A DNA stretch of 64,000 bases from Photobacterium halotolerans DSM 18316 (GTDB lineage: Bacteria > Pseudomonadota > Gammaproteobacteria > Enterobacterales > Vibrionaceae), in the NCBI RefSeq assembly GCF_000425165.1, contig NZ_AULG01000014.1:124001-188000 (forward strand). Direction: 5' to 3'. Below, piece after piece: positions 45,563 through 55,484 of this stretch. The stretch's first letter is position 1; the number at the start of each line of letters is the position of its first letter. Made by a program: the position numbers and the translations under genes. The notes beneath the pieces were generated by a model. That model did no database searches. It saw only the letters and a program-made list of their open reading frames with translations, and was not told the origin of the DNA.

Positions 45563-46540
45563 TCAGGCCTGGTAGATCTTCGCTTTGACCATATGACGGT
45601 ACTGAGACGGACTCAGTGTAAACTGTTGTTGGAAACGGGTACTGAAATGATGGGCGTCACGGTAACCGACCTGCTCTGCAACATCCTGAACAGACAACCC
45701 AAAGTCCCGCAACAGGATTTGTGCCGCTTCCATGCGCAAAGACTGCAAATACTCATGCGGGGTCTGGCCGACCTGGGTTTTGAACCGGCGTTGAAAAGTC
45801 CGCAATGGCAAGCCGCACTGCTCTGCAACGTCTTTTGCCGTGATCGGCCGGGATAAGTTGCGTTTGAGCCAGTCCTGCGCCAATGCGATGGACTCATCAA
45901 ACTGAACTTCTCCGCCTATCTGATAAAAGGGTTGCTGATCTGACTGAGAGATTTCATGCCCGAAATGCGTTTCGACCGTTTTCGCCACACTCTGACCAAA
46001 ATGCTCACGAATCAGGTACAGGATCAGCTCTGATTGCGAGTTAATACTGACAGTACAATACAAACCATTGGCAACAGTAATGGATGCCTGACGGTTCAGG
46101 ACAACGTCCGGGTAACGTGCGGCAAATTTATCGTAATAATACCAGTGTGTGGTTGCGACTTGCTGATCAAGCAGCCCGGTTTCGGCCAGCCAGCACACGC
46201 CTGTGCCGGTTGCGATAATTTTGGCGCCTTGCTGGTATTGATGAGTAAGCCATGGCACCAGCCCCGGACATTGCTTCAGTGCGGAGATCGGGTTGCCCCA
46301 GATGGGCGGAAGAATCACAAAATCGAATTGCCCGGAAGCTTTCAGCGTCAGATCCGGTTGTAACCGCAGGCCGGATTTGACCGCTGGCGGCGAAAGACTC
46401 TCTGCAACAACCGAAATTGAAACGGGTTTTGACCTCTGATCCTGTTTTGGCCTCAGGCTGGCAGCACTGCTCAGCATCTCTGCAGCAAGAGAAATACCTG
46501 TGATTAACGCACGCGGGTAAAGGACAAAGGCAATCTTCAT
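45563..46540 (-). CDS. GlxA-type AraC family transcriptional regulator
   Basis: 325 aa from the ATG at 46540. The N-terminal DJ-1/PfpI-like domain (about 1-180) contains GTGVCWLAETGLLDQ. The C-terminal AraC double helix-turn-helix (about 225-320) contains AEQCGLPLRTFQRRFKTQVG and DVAEQVGYRDAHHFSTRFQQ. It is divergent from the ketoacyl synthase gene, which may be its target (inference). Confidence 0.9.
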   Translation of the reverse strand: MKIAFVLYPRALITGISLAAEMLSSAASLRPKQDQRSKPVSISVVAESLSPPAVKSGLRLQPDLTLKASGQFDFVILPPIWGNPISALKQCPGLVPWLTHQYQQGAKIIATGTGVCWLAETGLLDQQVATTHWYYYDKFAARYPDVVLNRQASITVANGLYCTVSINSQSELILYLIREHFGQSVAKTVETHFGHEISQSDQQPFYQIGGEVQFDESIALAQDWLKRNLSRPITAKDVAEQCGLPLRTFQRRFKTQVGQTPHEYLQSLRMEAAQILLRDFGLSVQDVAEQVGYRDAHHFSTRFQQQFTLSPSQYRHMVKAKIYQA

Positions 46541-46750
46541 AGTCAGCACTCTGTTTTAAACGTAATGGAGACAGAAACGGGGCGATGTTTTCTGAACCTG
46601 AGCTGAAGCTGGCTGATCAGCACGACACAATTTTGTCTTAATGGACAGGTTTGGCGTTTATGTCAGTAATTATGGCGCAAAAGGCAGGTGAAATGCCAGC
46701 GGAACTTGGTAATCTGATAGACAAATAAATCATGAAGCAAGAAGCATACA

Positions 46751-48595
46751 ATGAAATTACCTCTGATTGTCGGAATGGGCGGCATCAATGCCGCAGGTCG
46801 TAGTTCAGGTTTTCACAGCTATAAACGTATGCTGGCAGACATACTGCCGGTCAGCGATATGCATTCAACCTGGCAAGATCTGGCGCACCGAATGGGCCTG
46901 GCAGACGGTGACGTCACTGACACTGTGATTGAGGCGATCAAGGACGGCACTTTGATTCGCCGCATTGAAACCTTCGATCCTGATCGTGTACTGCAACAAT
47001 ATAAAACAGCGATTTCAGGCGGTAATGAACAGATCTGTTTCACATTGCGCAAATCAAAGCTGCCCGCGCATGTGCCGGAGAACTGGCACCTGGAAGAAGA
47101 GGGCAGCAAAGTCCATATCACGGTAACCGGTGAGCTGGATGCGCTGCTGGCCGATTACGTCACTTTTCCTGTCAGCAGTGGCGGCAACATTCCCCGCGGC
47201 TTTGAGCCGGGTAAGTTGTATAACTCGCGGTTTCATCCGCGCGGACTGCAACTGACCATTTACGGTGCCTCAGATGCGCTCAATTCCCTGGGTGTTGACT
47301 GGTCGGAAATACTGACCCATATCCGTCCAGACGAAGTTGCCGTGTATGCCGGTAGTGCGCTGGCGCAGATTGATGATCAATCCATAGCCGGTATGGTTGC
47401 CGCACCGCTTACCGGCGGCCGGGTCAGCTCGAAAATGATGGCTTTATCGCTGGCTGAAATGCCGGCTGATTTCATCAACGGCTATGTGATTAACAGCGTG
47501 GGGACAACGGGTACCAACATGGGGGCCTGTGCAACCTTCCTGTACAATTTGCGTCAAGGCATGCAAGACATCCAGAGTGGTGCGGCCAAAGTGGCGATTG
47601 TCGGAAATGCCGAAGCGCCTGTGGTGTCTGAAATCATGGAAGGTTTTCGCGTGATGGGGGCGCTAGCCGAAGACGCACAACTCTGCGCGCTGGATGGCAG
47701 CGAAACCGTAGATAACCGCCGTGCCTGTCGTCCGTTTTCTGATAACGCCGGATTTACCATGGCAGAGTCAGCCCAGTTTGTGGTGCTGATGGAAGAAGAG
47801 CTGGCCTTGAAACTGGGGGCCAATATTTATGGTTCTGCTGCCGATGTGTTTATCAATGCCGATGGCAATAAGAAATCTATCTCTGCGCCTGGGGTAGGCA
47901 ACTATGTCACTGTTGCCAAGGCCGCGGCGCTGGCACAGGCCATACTCGGCCCGGACGGTGTGAAGAAAACCTTTGTCCAGGCCCATGGTACTGGCACACC
48001 GCAAAACCGAGTTACGGAAAGCCACATACTCAACGAGGTGGCAAAGACCTTTGGCATTGAAAACTGGCCGGTGACGGCGATTAAATCTTATGTCGGTCAT
48101 TCTATGAGTGCGGCAGCCGGCGATCAGCTGATGGCTTCTCTGGGTGTCTGGCAGTACGGCTGGATTCCGGGCATCAAAACCATTGATCATATTGCTGATG
48201 ATGTTCATCAGTCCAATCTGAATATTCTGATGGATCATTATTTTGCCGGCACAGCGGGTGATGATATGCAGGGCGTGATCATTAACGCCAAAGGTTTTGG
48301 TGGCAACAATGCGTCAGCGCTGGTGCTGTCGCCGCAGAAAACCCTGGCGATGCTGCAAAAGAAATACGGCCAGCTTGCTATCGCCGAATATCTTGCACGC
48401 AATGTCAAGGTGCGTGGCGTCACCGCTGCGCATGATCAGCAGGCTTGTCAGGGACAGGAAGCAATCCGTTATTATTTTGGTGAGTCTGTGATGGATGAAA
48501 CCTCGGTGACAATGACACAGGACAGCCTGACACTGTCGGCCTTTGGTGAGGCCATTGTACTGCCAACAGTAAATCCGTACGCCGATTACGAATAA
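46751..48595 (+). CDS. fabY: FabY-like beta-ketoacyl-ACP synthase
   Basis: 614 aa, far longer than FabB/FabF (about 410) but close to Pseudomonas FabY (about 634). The thiolase-fold catalytic triad is visible: C260 (GACATF), H412 (AHGTGT) and H450 (YVGHSMS). In Pseudomonas, FabY starts fatty acid synthesis from acetyl-CoA and malonyl-ACP. The assignment to FabY rests on length and motifs, and a role in a specialised polyketide or lipid pathway cannot be excluded. It stands alone, with no ACP gene beside it. Confidence 0.8.
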   Translation: MKLPLIVGMGGINAAGRSSGFHSYKRMLADILPVSDMHSTWQDLAHRMGLADGDVTDTVIEAIKDGTLIRRIETFDPDRVLQQYKTAISGGNEQICFTLRKSKLPAHVPENWHLEEEGSKVHITVTGELDALLADYVTFPVSSGGNIPRGFEPGKLYNSRFHPRGLQLTIYGASDALNSLGVDWSEILTHIRPDEVAVYAGSALAQIDDQSIAGMVAAPLTGGRVSSKMMALSLAEMPADFINGYVINSVGTTGTNMGACATFLYNLRQGMQDIQSGAAKVAIVGNAEAPVVSEIMEGFRVMGALAEDAQLCALDGSETVDNRRACRPFSDNAGFTMAESAQFVVLMEEELALKLGANIYGSAADVFINADGNKKSISAPGVGNYVTVAKAAALAQAILGPDGVKKTFVQAHGTGTPQNRVTESHILNEVAKTFGIENWPVTAIKSYVGHSMSAAAGDQLMASLGVWQYGWIPGIKTIDHIADDVHQSNLNILMDHYFAGTAGDDMQGVIINAKGFGGNNASALVLSPQKTLAMLQKKYGQLAIAEYLARNVKVRGVTAAHDQQACQGQEAIRYYFGESVMDETSVTMTQDSLTLSAFGEAIVLPTVNPYADYE

Positions 48596-48610
48596 CCCCT
48601 TCGCTCTCTG

Positions 48611-48645
48611 CAACAAAAAAACGGGCAGCTTTAAGCTGCCCGGTT
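48611..48645. terminator. Terminator between convergent fabY-like and acyl-CoA ligase genes
   Basis: CGGGCAGC, loop TTTAA, GCTGCCCG (48622-48642). On the minus strand it is followed by a T-rich run, so it is strongest for the acyl-CoA ligase transcript. Confidence 0.85.
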
Positions 48646-48696
48646 ATTATTGCATTTGCGAACGATCACTTGTTGTAACGATGACGGTTGCGCCGT

Positions 48697-50349
48697 TTAT
48701 TCTTCCCACTGGATCAGCTGATCTTTTGGCCACTGACAGCCGGTATCGTGATACTGTTTTTCCAGCACATGACGCTTGATTTTCAGCGTAGGGGTCAGAA
48801 TACCGTTCTCAATACTCCAGGGTTCTTTGATCATCAGAACACCTTTGATCTTGGCGTGTGATTCCAATTCTTTATTGATGGTGTCGATTGCCCGGCTCAC
48901 TTTTTTCGCATATCTGTCCCGGTCAAAATCAGGGTAAGCATGCGCTACCGCCAGCAGTATGGGGGCGGGCATACCTGAACCCACCACACACATCATTTCA
49001 ATGCCACAAAGTTCAAAGAGGCGTTTTTCAATCGGAACCGGTGAAACGAATTTGCCTTTCGCTGTTTTGAAGTTGTCTTTTTTCCGGCCCTGAATCGTCA
49101 GGAAGCCTTCTTCATCCAGACTGCCCAGGTCGCCGGTATGCAGCCAGCCTTCATCATTGAAGCTTTCTCTGGTCGCGATGTCGTTTTTGTAGTAACCAGA
49201 AAACAGGCCTTTGCTACGCACCAGAATTTCATCATCTTCGGCGATCTTGATATCTACTCCCGGCCCCGCACTGCCTACCGTGCCGATCTTGTCGCTGCGA
49301 AACGGAAGATTGAGTGTGCCATAGGCATAGTTTTCCGTCATCCCCCAGGCTTCGGTGATATTGAGCCCGATGCTCTCATACCAGCGCAGCAGGGCCGGTG
49401 AAACCGGTGCTGACCCGCAACCTAATACGCGCGCTTCATTCAGGCCCAGTCCGTCAGCCAGTTTGCGTTTGATCAGGCCGGACACAAAAGGGATTTTCAG
49501 CAAAATGTTCAGTTTTGCCTGCGGCAGTTTTTCCAGAATTCGTTGCTGGAACACGGTCCAGAGGCGAGGAACTGAAATAAATAATGTCGGGCGGTGCATT
49601 TTCACATCTTCAATGAAAGTATCCAGTGATTCAGGAAAAGCAACCTGCACTCCCGCCATCATTGATGTGCCCAGGATATAGACACGTTCTGTGATATGAG
49701 CCAGGGGAAGGTAGGAGAACAGACGTTCATTGTCGACGATGCCGATATGATCAATGAGGTTCTGCGCCGAAAACGCAAAGCCACCGTAGGAGAGAATGGC
49801 CCCTTTGGGTAAACCTGACGTGCCGGATGTATATACCAGCGACATCACATCGTTGTCCTGATGGGAAGGGCGCTCTTCACTCGGGGTATGCGAGTCAATC
49901 AACGCATTGAGTGAATGCTGGCACTCGGGCGTATTCGGGTACGGGAAGCTGACCGTGATCATCTCTTCCAGGTTGTGACAGACGGTATTGATCGCGCGGT
50001 TATCATCCAGTTTACCGATGAAAACCAACTTAGCCTCACTGTGAGTCAGGCAGTACTCTATGGTGTCTGCACCCGCAGTAGGAAAGATAGGTACGCTGAT
50101 GTAACTGCCGAGCATCATGGCCAGATCGCAGATATACCATTCAGCGCAGTTTTTCGAGATTAAACCGACTTTGTCCCCGGGCAGGAGACCCTGTGCACGT
50201 AACGCACTGACAAGGCGCAGCGCCTTATCAACGACCTCGGCATAAGTAAAATCGGTAAACTGCCGGTTAATGATCTGGCGGAGAAAAATGTCATCCGGGC
50301 GCTCTTCTGCCCATTTCAACATGCGTTCATGAGGTAATGCCTGCGTCAT
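48697..50349 (-). CDS. Long-chain acyl-CoA synthetase-type AMP-binding enzyme
   Basis: 550 aa from the ATG at 50349 (AAGGGA upstream); an ATG at 50391 with GGAA is also possible. The AMP-binding motif is YTSGTSGLPKGA. TEAWGMTENYAYGT and GWLHTGDLG follow, and the catalytic lysine lies in LTPTLKIKRHVLE near the C-terminus. It activates fatty or other carboxylic acids to acyl-AMP and then acyl-CoA. The substrate length is not predictable. It is a single gene. Confidence 0.9.
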   Translation of the reverse strand: MTQALPHERMLKWAEERPDDIFLRQIINRQFTDFTYAEVVDKALRLVSALRAQGLLPGDKVGLISKNCAEWYICDLAMMLGSYISVPIFPTAGADTIEYCLTHSEAKLVFIGKLDDNRAINTVCHNLEEMITVSFPYPNTPECQHSLNALIDSHTPSEERPSHQDNDVMSLVYTSGTSGLPKGAILSYGGFAFSAQNLIDHIGIVDNERLFSYLPLAHITERVYILGTSMMAGVQVAFPESLDTFIEDVKMHRPTLFISVPRLWTVFQQRILEKLPQAKLNILLKIPFVSGLIKRKLADGLGLNEARVLGCGSAPVSPALLRWYESIGLNITEAWGMTENYAYGTLNLPFRSDKIGTVGSAGPGVDIKIAEDDEILVRSKGLFSGYYKNDIATRESFNDEGWLHTGDLGSLDEEGFLTIQGRKKDNFKTAKGKFVSPVPIEKRLFELCGIEMMCVVGSGMPAPILLAVAHAYPDFDRDRYAKKVSRAIDTINKELESHAKIKGVLMIKEPWSIENGILTPTLKIKRHVLEKQYHDTGCQWPKDQLIQWEE

Positions 50350-50656
50350 GAGCGAATCCCTTAATGTGTTTGGCTGTAAAGGCAAAGTCATTGTAATGTT
50401 CCATTCCGTGGTTGTTATTATCTTGTTAAATAATTAAATGCGGCTTTAGGTGGAGCGTCAAGATATCACTGTATTGAATTTGCGGTAAAAATCTAACTTG
50501 GCGCTCAAAAATACCGGTTTAAGTCATTGAGAAAACTGGAAGAGGTACGGGTTAGCTGTGCACCTGCAGCAGCTCTGCGAATTGTCAGAGCTGCGATGCA
50601 GTATGCATGTGTTTTTGTTACTGAATGTAAACAGTAACCTGAATGAAGAGGATCAG
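50350..50656. other. Intergenic region between creA and the acyl-CoA ligase
   Basis: About 300 bp, containing the acyl-CoA ligase promoter region. It includes an inverted repeat CAGCTCTG...CAGAGCTG (50570-50593, 8-nt loop) downstream of creA with no T-run on either strand. No gene is supported. Confidence 0.55.
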
Positions 50657-51139
50657 TTACTGTGCCTGTGGTGTGACAGGTGCCTGATACGCTTTGGTAC
50701 CCCAGAGCGGCACTGTGGACAGGCTGTGCTTATAGCTGCCCGATGTTTCTTTGGTGGAATAAGACAGGTACATCAGTGTCTGATTGTCCTGATCAAAGAC
50801 CCGGCGAATTTTCATGGTTTTGAAAAAGACACTTTTAGACTTTTTGAATACCACATCACCCGCTTTCGATTTATCAATCGCGGCGATCATTTCCGGGGTA
50901 ATTTCACCGGTTTGCCGGCAGGAAATGGATGAATCACTGGGATCTGAAAAATCCAGATCCGCTTCAATACTGGCAATGTGGCAAGTGACACCGGGTACCA
51001 GCGGATCATCGAGCACATTCAGTTTGATGTCTTTAGTGGTAAATACGCCCAGACTGACGTCACCGACTTCGTTGTCTGAACAGCCTGCCAGTAAGGATGC
51101 TCCTGCGATCAGGGCAGAAAAGAGCAGAGCGCGCTTCAT
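50657..51139 (-). CDS. creA: CreA family protein
   Basis: 160 aa with signal peptide and a lipobox-like LLAGC (Cys at about residue 20). GDVSLGVFTTKDIKLNVLDDP is the CreA family signature, followed by conserved cysteines in VTCHIAS and SISCRQTG. The function is unknown. E. coli CreA is similar and sits next to creBCD, but no such neighbours are seen here. Confidence 0.9.
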   Translation of the reverse strand: MKRALLFSALIAGASLLAGCSDNEVGDVSLGVFTTKDIKLNVLDDPLVPGVTCHIASIEADLDFSDPSDSSISCRQTGEITPEMIAAIDKSKAGDVVFKKSKSVFFKTMKIRRVFDQDNQTLMYLSYSTKETSGSYKHSLSTVPLWGTKAYQAPVTPQAQ

Positions 51140-51221
51140 TCAAAGTCTCCATTGTTCTGTAAAAATAGTGAGTGGAACGGCGTCCGGAAAAGAATGACGC
51201 TCTCGCGGATTGTGCATACAT

Positions 51222-51662
51222 TTAGCGTCTTCTGCCGCTTTTTATGGCAGCATGCCGTTCCAGATACCAAGATAGCAACCCGCCCAGCATGACTCCAGAA
51301 AGATTTGCCACGGCATCGGAAAAAGAGCTCTCGCGCCCAAGATCAAGAATGCCCTGGAAAATTTCGAGCAGACTGGCAAAAATCATCAGCCCGATCAGCA
51401 GGGTAACGTAGAAACGGTATTGCTGGCTGACACACAGTGCCAGCATGGCGAAAAGCATATAAGTCAGTACATGCAGCAGTGTATCCAGGCCGGATATGCC
51501 GTAGCTGTCTAAGTCGGCCAGTGACCCTTTCTCTGCGGCCGGCATTAAGGTCAGTCCTGCGATAAAAACGGCATATAAACCGAATAGCAGCCATATCCAT
51601 ATCAGTAATTGCCGCTCTTTCAGCGAAACATACAGTGATATAGGTTCAGCATGCTTTCTCAT
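51222..51662 (-). CDS. VanZ-like family membrane protein
   Basis: 146 aa, four membrane helices, with YGISGLDTLLHVLTYMLFAML, ESSFSDAVANLSGVMLG and the typical VanZ Asp/His pattern. VanZ-like proteins occur in many exopolysaccharide loci. Its stop-start overlap (4 bp) with the protease gene puts it in the EPS operon side of the locus. Confidence 0.85.
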   Translation of the reverse strand: MRKHAEPISLYVSLKERQLLIWIWLLFGLYAVFIAGLTLMPAAEKGSLADLDSYGISGLDTLLHVLTYMLFAMLALCVSQQYRFYVTLLIGLMIFASLLEIFQGILDLGRESSFSDAVANLSGVMLGGLLSWYLERHAAIKSGRRR

Positions 51663-52447
51663 GGTTTATAGCGTGAGCTTAACAACTGATTCAGATGCCG
51701 AACGGGAATGGCATAGGTGATGGCACTCGGCTGGCTCAGTGCGTTTTCTTTACTGGTTTGCACTAAGACCTTATTGATGACGGCGATGACTTCACCTGTG
51801 TCCTGATGGTAGACCGGACTGCCGCTGTTTCCGGGGTAGGCCGTGGCATCAAACTGATAGACGACAAAAGGATTTTTCAGGTGTTTGAGGCGAGCGACGG
51901 AAAGCTCTTTGGCGGTGCGGGCCGGTACTGCAATCGGCGTAATGCTGGATACCATGCCTCTGTGTGTCACCGGATACAGACCGAGCACTGCACCTATCGG
52001 GAAGCCAGTGAAGCTGTATATTTCGCCTTCACGTACTTGGCGCGGAGAGAGGCGCAAGCTTGGTAAGGGGCTGCCAGTGATTTTCAGCAATGCCAGATCG
52101 TGCTCACTGTCACGTGCAACGACGGTTGCGGTGCGAACATCCGGTGAAGTGCCTGTCCCGACAAAGACAACAAAGCTGGTGTTTGTATCCACTTCGATGG
52201 AAGTGGGGACAACGTGATTATTGGTGGCAATCAGTGTGCCATCGCCGACGACAAAGCCAGTCCCGATGAGATTCGCCCGCGGCGTCGCCAGTTTGTTGTA
52301 AGTGCCGACTCCGATCACTGAAGGTTTAATTTTCGCAATAACATCTGGCAATGCGGCTTGTGTGCTCGCGGTGGCAAGCAGCATGCTGCCGAGGCAGAGC
52401 AGAGTTCGTACGATGAGCAGAGTGACTCGACGGGTACAGAAAAGCAT
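51659..52447 (-). CDS. Secreted trypsin-like serine protease
   Basis: 262 aa, signal peptide ending near STQAAL. The catalytic triad is visible as H78 (TNNHVV), D117 (EHDLALLK) and S208 (YPGNSGSPV). It is a single S1C-like domain without PDZ domains, exported to the periplasm or beyond. Residues about 95-101 (VGTGTSP) are encoded by a copy of the dispersed GTGCCTGTCCCG repeat (52149-52164), inside a surface loop before the catalytic Asp. Together with the VanZ gene and prsT it borders an exopolysaccharide cluster. Confidence 0.9.
   Translation of the reverse strand: MLFCTRRVTLLIVRTLLCLGSMLLATASTQAALPDVIAKIKPSVIGVGTYNKLATPRANLIGTGFVVGDGTLIATNNHVVPTSIEVDTNTSFVVFVGTGTSPDVRTATVVARDSEHDLALLKITGSPLPSLRLSPRQVREGEIYSFTGFPIGAVLGLYPVTHRGMVSSITPIAVPARTAKELSVARLKHLKNPFVVYQFDATAYPGNSGSPVYHQDTGEVIAVINKVLVQTSKENALSQPSAITYAIPVRHLNQLLSSRYKP
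52149..52164. repeat. Copy of the dispersed repeat inside the protease gene
   Basis: GTGCCTGTCCCGACAA, identical over 16 bp to the copy at 25326. It keeps the reading frame. Confidence 0.8.
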
Positions 52448-52491
52448 GATTTTTTGTCCTTACACGCTGGCAGAAAATAGGGTGAACCTGT

Positions 52492-52510
52492 CGCCCCGCA
52501 CTGCGGGGCG
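52492..52510. repeat. GC-rich hairpin between prsT and the protease gene
   Basis: CGCCCCG-CACTG-CGGGGCG, just after the prsT stop (minus strand). No T-run follows on the minus strand, so it may stabilise or attenuate the mRNA rather than terminate it. Confidence 0.55.
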
Positions 52511-52516
52511 CTGAGT

Positions 52517-55285
52517 TTACAGCCGGATTTGTTCTTCCAGTTTGCTCTTTAGCATCAGCAGTTTAGGATCGGACGTCGTCACGCCAATGAGAATTTCTCG
52601 TGCATTTTCCTTCATATTGTTTGCCAGCAGGCTTTCTGCATAGTGAAGGGCGATCTCAGGGTTAGTCTGTGCCTGTCTGTAGGCTTTTTCCAGCATGGGC
52701 AGCGCATTGGCGGCCTGCCCTGATTTCAGCAGGCAGTAACCGTAGGTATCCTGAATCTGTGGGTGCTCCTGAGCCAATCCTAGGGCTTTCGACGCGCTGT
52801 CGCAGGCTTGCGGATACTTTTCCTGAGACAAATACAGCCAGGCGAGGTTATTCAAAGCCACGACATTATCTGGCTGTTGCTCCAGAATGTGCCGGTACTG
52901 CGCAATGGCTTGTTCAGGCTGCTGTTCAAATTGCAGCTGGGCCAGTGTCAGGCGCAAGGGCGCGGCTTTATCACCGTATTCTTTAATGACATCCTGCAAG
53001 AATGCAATGGCTTCCTGAGGTTGCTGGTTTAATGAATAAGCACTGGCCACATCGTTGGCGCTGGCGATCCCAGGTGAGGCATCATAGCGTTTCAGTTGCC
53101 ACTCAACAGCCCGGGTAAAGTCTTTGCGCTGCAGGTAATTCAGGGCTTGTAATCGCATGAAATACGCTTGTGTCTTTACGGTGTCCGGCAGGGCATCCAG
53201 CGTGGCCTGGCTGGCGCTGGCATTGTCCAGTTTCAGCTGCAACCCGGCTTTCATCAGCGAAAAGACTGCCGTTTTCTGAAATAACTGCTCGGCTTTTTCG
53301 GCGAGCACAAGACTGTCTCTCATTTTGTTGTTTAACTCTTTAATCTGGATATTGCGCATATAGGCTTGCTGGCTGAGTACATCTTGCTCAAGCCATCTGG
53401 TGTAGGCCGGTTCGGCCTGACGGTAGTCGCGCTGACTGAAATAGATATCACCCAGCAGTCGCCAGCTTTGTGCGGTTTGCTGCTGGGGTGTCAGAGTTGT
53501 AATGAGGCTGAGTGCCTGATCCGGGTGTTGTTGCAGCATATAACCACGAGCCAGATCTAATTTCAGTGCGGTATTATCCGGGTGTGCTTCGACCTGAGCA
53601 GCGACCAGAGACACAGCCTGGTCCAGTTGCCCGCTGAGCTGGCCATATTTGTACAGTGTCCGGGTGGTCAGATTCTTTCCCGGGTAATGGGAATAGGCGG
53701 TGCGGGCATAACCGAAAGCGGTGTCCATATCATTTTTGCTGGCGGCAATCTGGCCAAGCCCCAAAGTGGCTTGCACGTTCTTGGGGTCTTTTGCCAGTAC
53801 CTGCTGATAGATTGTCTGCGCCTGATCGGGCTTTTTCTCAATTTGCAGCACCAGGGCATTAAGCATCCGGGCGGTCTGATCGTCCGGATTGCGTTCAAGC
53901 CAGGTATTAACGAGCTGTTTGATCTCGCTGGTCCGGCCTTGTTTTAAGTAATAATAGGCAAGCCCCAAATTCGCTTCGGCGAGGGTTGGATCGGTATCGA
54001 GAATGTGCTGAAGAGTGTCGACCCCAGTCGTATCATTACTGGCTAACTGAAGCAGTCCTAAGCGCAGCTGCTTGCTGGTGGTTGGGGTATGATTAGCTTT
54101 TTCTGCCAGAGACATGGCGGCGTCATTACGGCCGATTTTGGCCAGCTCCAGGCTCATATCTGAGATAAAGTCGCTGCTTGCTTTGTCTGAGGCATCGAAC
54201 TGATTCATGGTTTGCATGGCGCCTTCAATGTCGCCCAGCTTAAGCTGGCTGGAGGCGTACAGGCGTTGGATCATATGGTTTTGCGAGACAAAAGGCGCGA
54301 CTTTTTCAAATCGCTCACTGGCCTGTTCATAATTTCCCTGGTTATAGGCAACGACCCCCGAAATCAGGTAAGTGGGCAGGTTTCTGGAACCGTTTCGGAT
54401 GGCTAAGTTGGCGTGGACTTTTGCCTCAGTCTGTTTATCTTCGGCGTAAAGAATGGTGGCTTTCAGTTCATTGCTCAGTACGTGACCGCTTAACACTGTC
54501 AGCAGATTATCAACATACTTTTCTGCGTCTTTGTACTGCTCCGTTTTCACCAGCGCCTGTGCCAGATACAGGGTGTTTTGTAAGGCTTTCGGGGCGGCGT
54601 CGACGGCTTTGCGATAACTCTCTGCGGCGGCTTTGTTATGACCCATACTGGTTTCAATATGGCCTTTCAGCAGCCAGGCGTCACTGCTGTCGGGATATAC
54701 TCTGACGATATTACTGACTTGGCTCAGTGCCGTATCATTGAGGTCTCTGGTGGCATCTAAGCTGGCTCTGGCAAGGCGGGTATAGAGCGTGATCTGTCCG
54801 GTTGCTTCGGCTCGCTGAAAGGCTTGTTCAGCGCCAACCGGATCGTTATCGAGCAGCAAAGCCAGTGATTCGATAGCGTAAATATCGGCCAGTGCTTCAG
54901 CTTGCTGGCTGCGGGAACCTCTGGCCAGATCAATGATATCGGCTGTTTTTTTCTGACCCAGATAGGCCTGGGCAAGCAGTGGTTCAATTGCGTCCTGCTC
55001 GTCGGCGCTTCTGAGTGCTTTATACAATTCTTTTTCGGCACTGGCATAATCGCCCTGGCTCAGGTAAATGTTACCCAGCATAAGCCGGGCCTGACTGGCA
55101 TCAGGGTGTTGCTGTATGGCATTTTTCAGCTCTATAACCGCAGCATTGATTTGATTGCTGCTGAGATAGGTATCGGCTTTGGCCATGTACTCATCAACAG
55201 ACTGTTCACCGCAGGCTGTGAGTGTGACAGCGACAACACCAGCGAGTGCCAGCACATGAAAGGTGGTGCGAGGTAAAAAAGCCAT
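52517..55285 (-). CDS. prsT: PrsT-type TPR lipoprotein of the PEP-CTERM/exosortase system
   Basis: 922 aa from the ATG at 55285 (AGGG 7 bp upstream). Lipobox LTACGE, then SVDEYMAKADTYL and about twenty tetratricopeptide repeats over the whole length. This is the layout of the PEP-CTERM system TPR-repeat lipoprotein (PrsT), which accompanies exosortase-A polysaccharide loci. It is probably an outer-membrane scaffold for polymer export (inference). No exosortase or PEP-CTERM protein is seen in the window. Confidence 0.9.
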   Translation of the reverse strand: MAFLPRTTFHVLALAGVVAVTLTACGEQSVDEYMAKADTYLSSNQINAAVIELKNAIQQHPDASQARLMLGNIYLSQGDYASAEKELYKALRSADEQDAIEPLLAQAYLGQKKTADIIDLARGSRSQQAEALADIYAIESLALLLDNDPVGAEQAFQRAEATGQITLYTRLARASLDATRDLNDTALSQVSNIVRVYPDSSDAWLLKGHIETSMGHNKAAAESYRKAVDAAPKALQNTLYLAQALVKTEQYKDAEKYVDNLLTVLSGHVLSNELKATILYAEDKQTEAKVHANLAIRNGSRNLPTYLISGVVAYNQGNYEQASERFEKVAPFVSQNHMIQRLYASSQLKLGDIEGAMQTMNQFDASDKASSDFISDMSLELAKIGRNDAAMSLAEKANHTPTTSKQLRLGLLQLASNDTTGVDTLQHILDTDPTLAEANLGLAYYYLKQGRTSEIKQLVNTWLERNPDDQTARMLNALVLQIEKKPDQAQTIYQQVLAKDPKNVQATLGLGQIAASKNDMDTAFGYARTAYSHYPGKNLTTRTLYKYGQLSGQLDQAVSLVAAQVEAHPDNTALKLDLARGYMLQQHPDQALSLITTLTPQQQTAQSWRLLGDIYFSQRDYRQAEPAYTRWLEQDVLSQQAYMRNIQIKELNNKMRDSLVLAEKAEQLFQKTAVFSLMKAGLQLKLDNASASQATLDALPDTVKTQAYFMRLQALNYLQRKDFTRAVEWQLKRYDASPGIASANDVASAYSLNQQPQEAIAFLQDVIKEYGDKAAPLRLTLAQLQFEQQPEQAIAQYRHILEQQPDNVVALNNLAWLYLSQEKYPQACDSASKALGLAQEHPQIQDTYGYCLLKSGQAANALPMLEKAYRQAQTNPEIALHYAESLLANNMKENAREILIGVTTSDPKLLMLKSKLEEQIRL

Positions 55286-55484
55286 AATCATCCCTGTCAG
55301 AATTTTCAGATGGACTTTTTTAGGATAGTCACATTTTTGACACTGCGGCTAATCGCTTTGACATAAAACGTCTGTTGCACTCACTGTGGTCATAAAAATA
55401 GCCATGACAGCACCTGAAAAGTGCGTTGCCTGTTGCTCTGCTATGCTTGATGCGAACGGATAAATCACGGCGCAGGGTAAAAAA

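Noticed and set aside
50570..50593. Inverted repeat near creA as a terminator
   Set aside because: No T-run follows on either strand.
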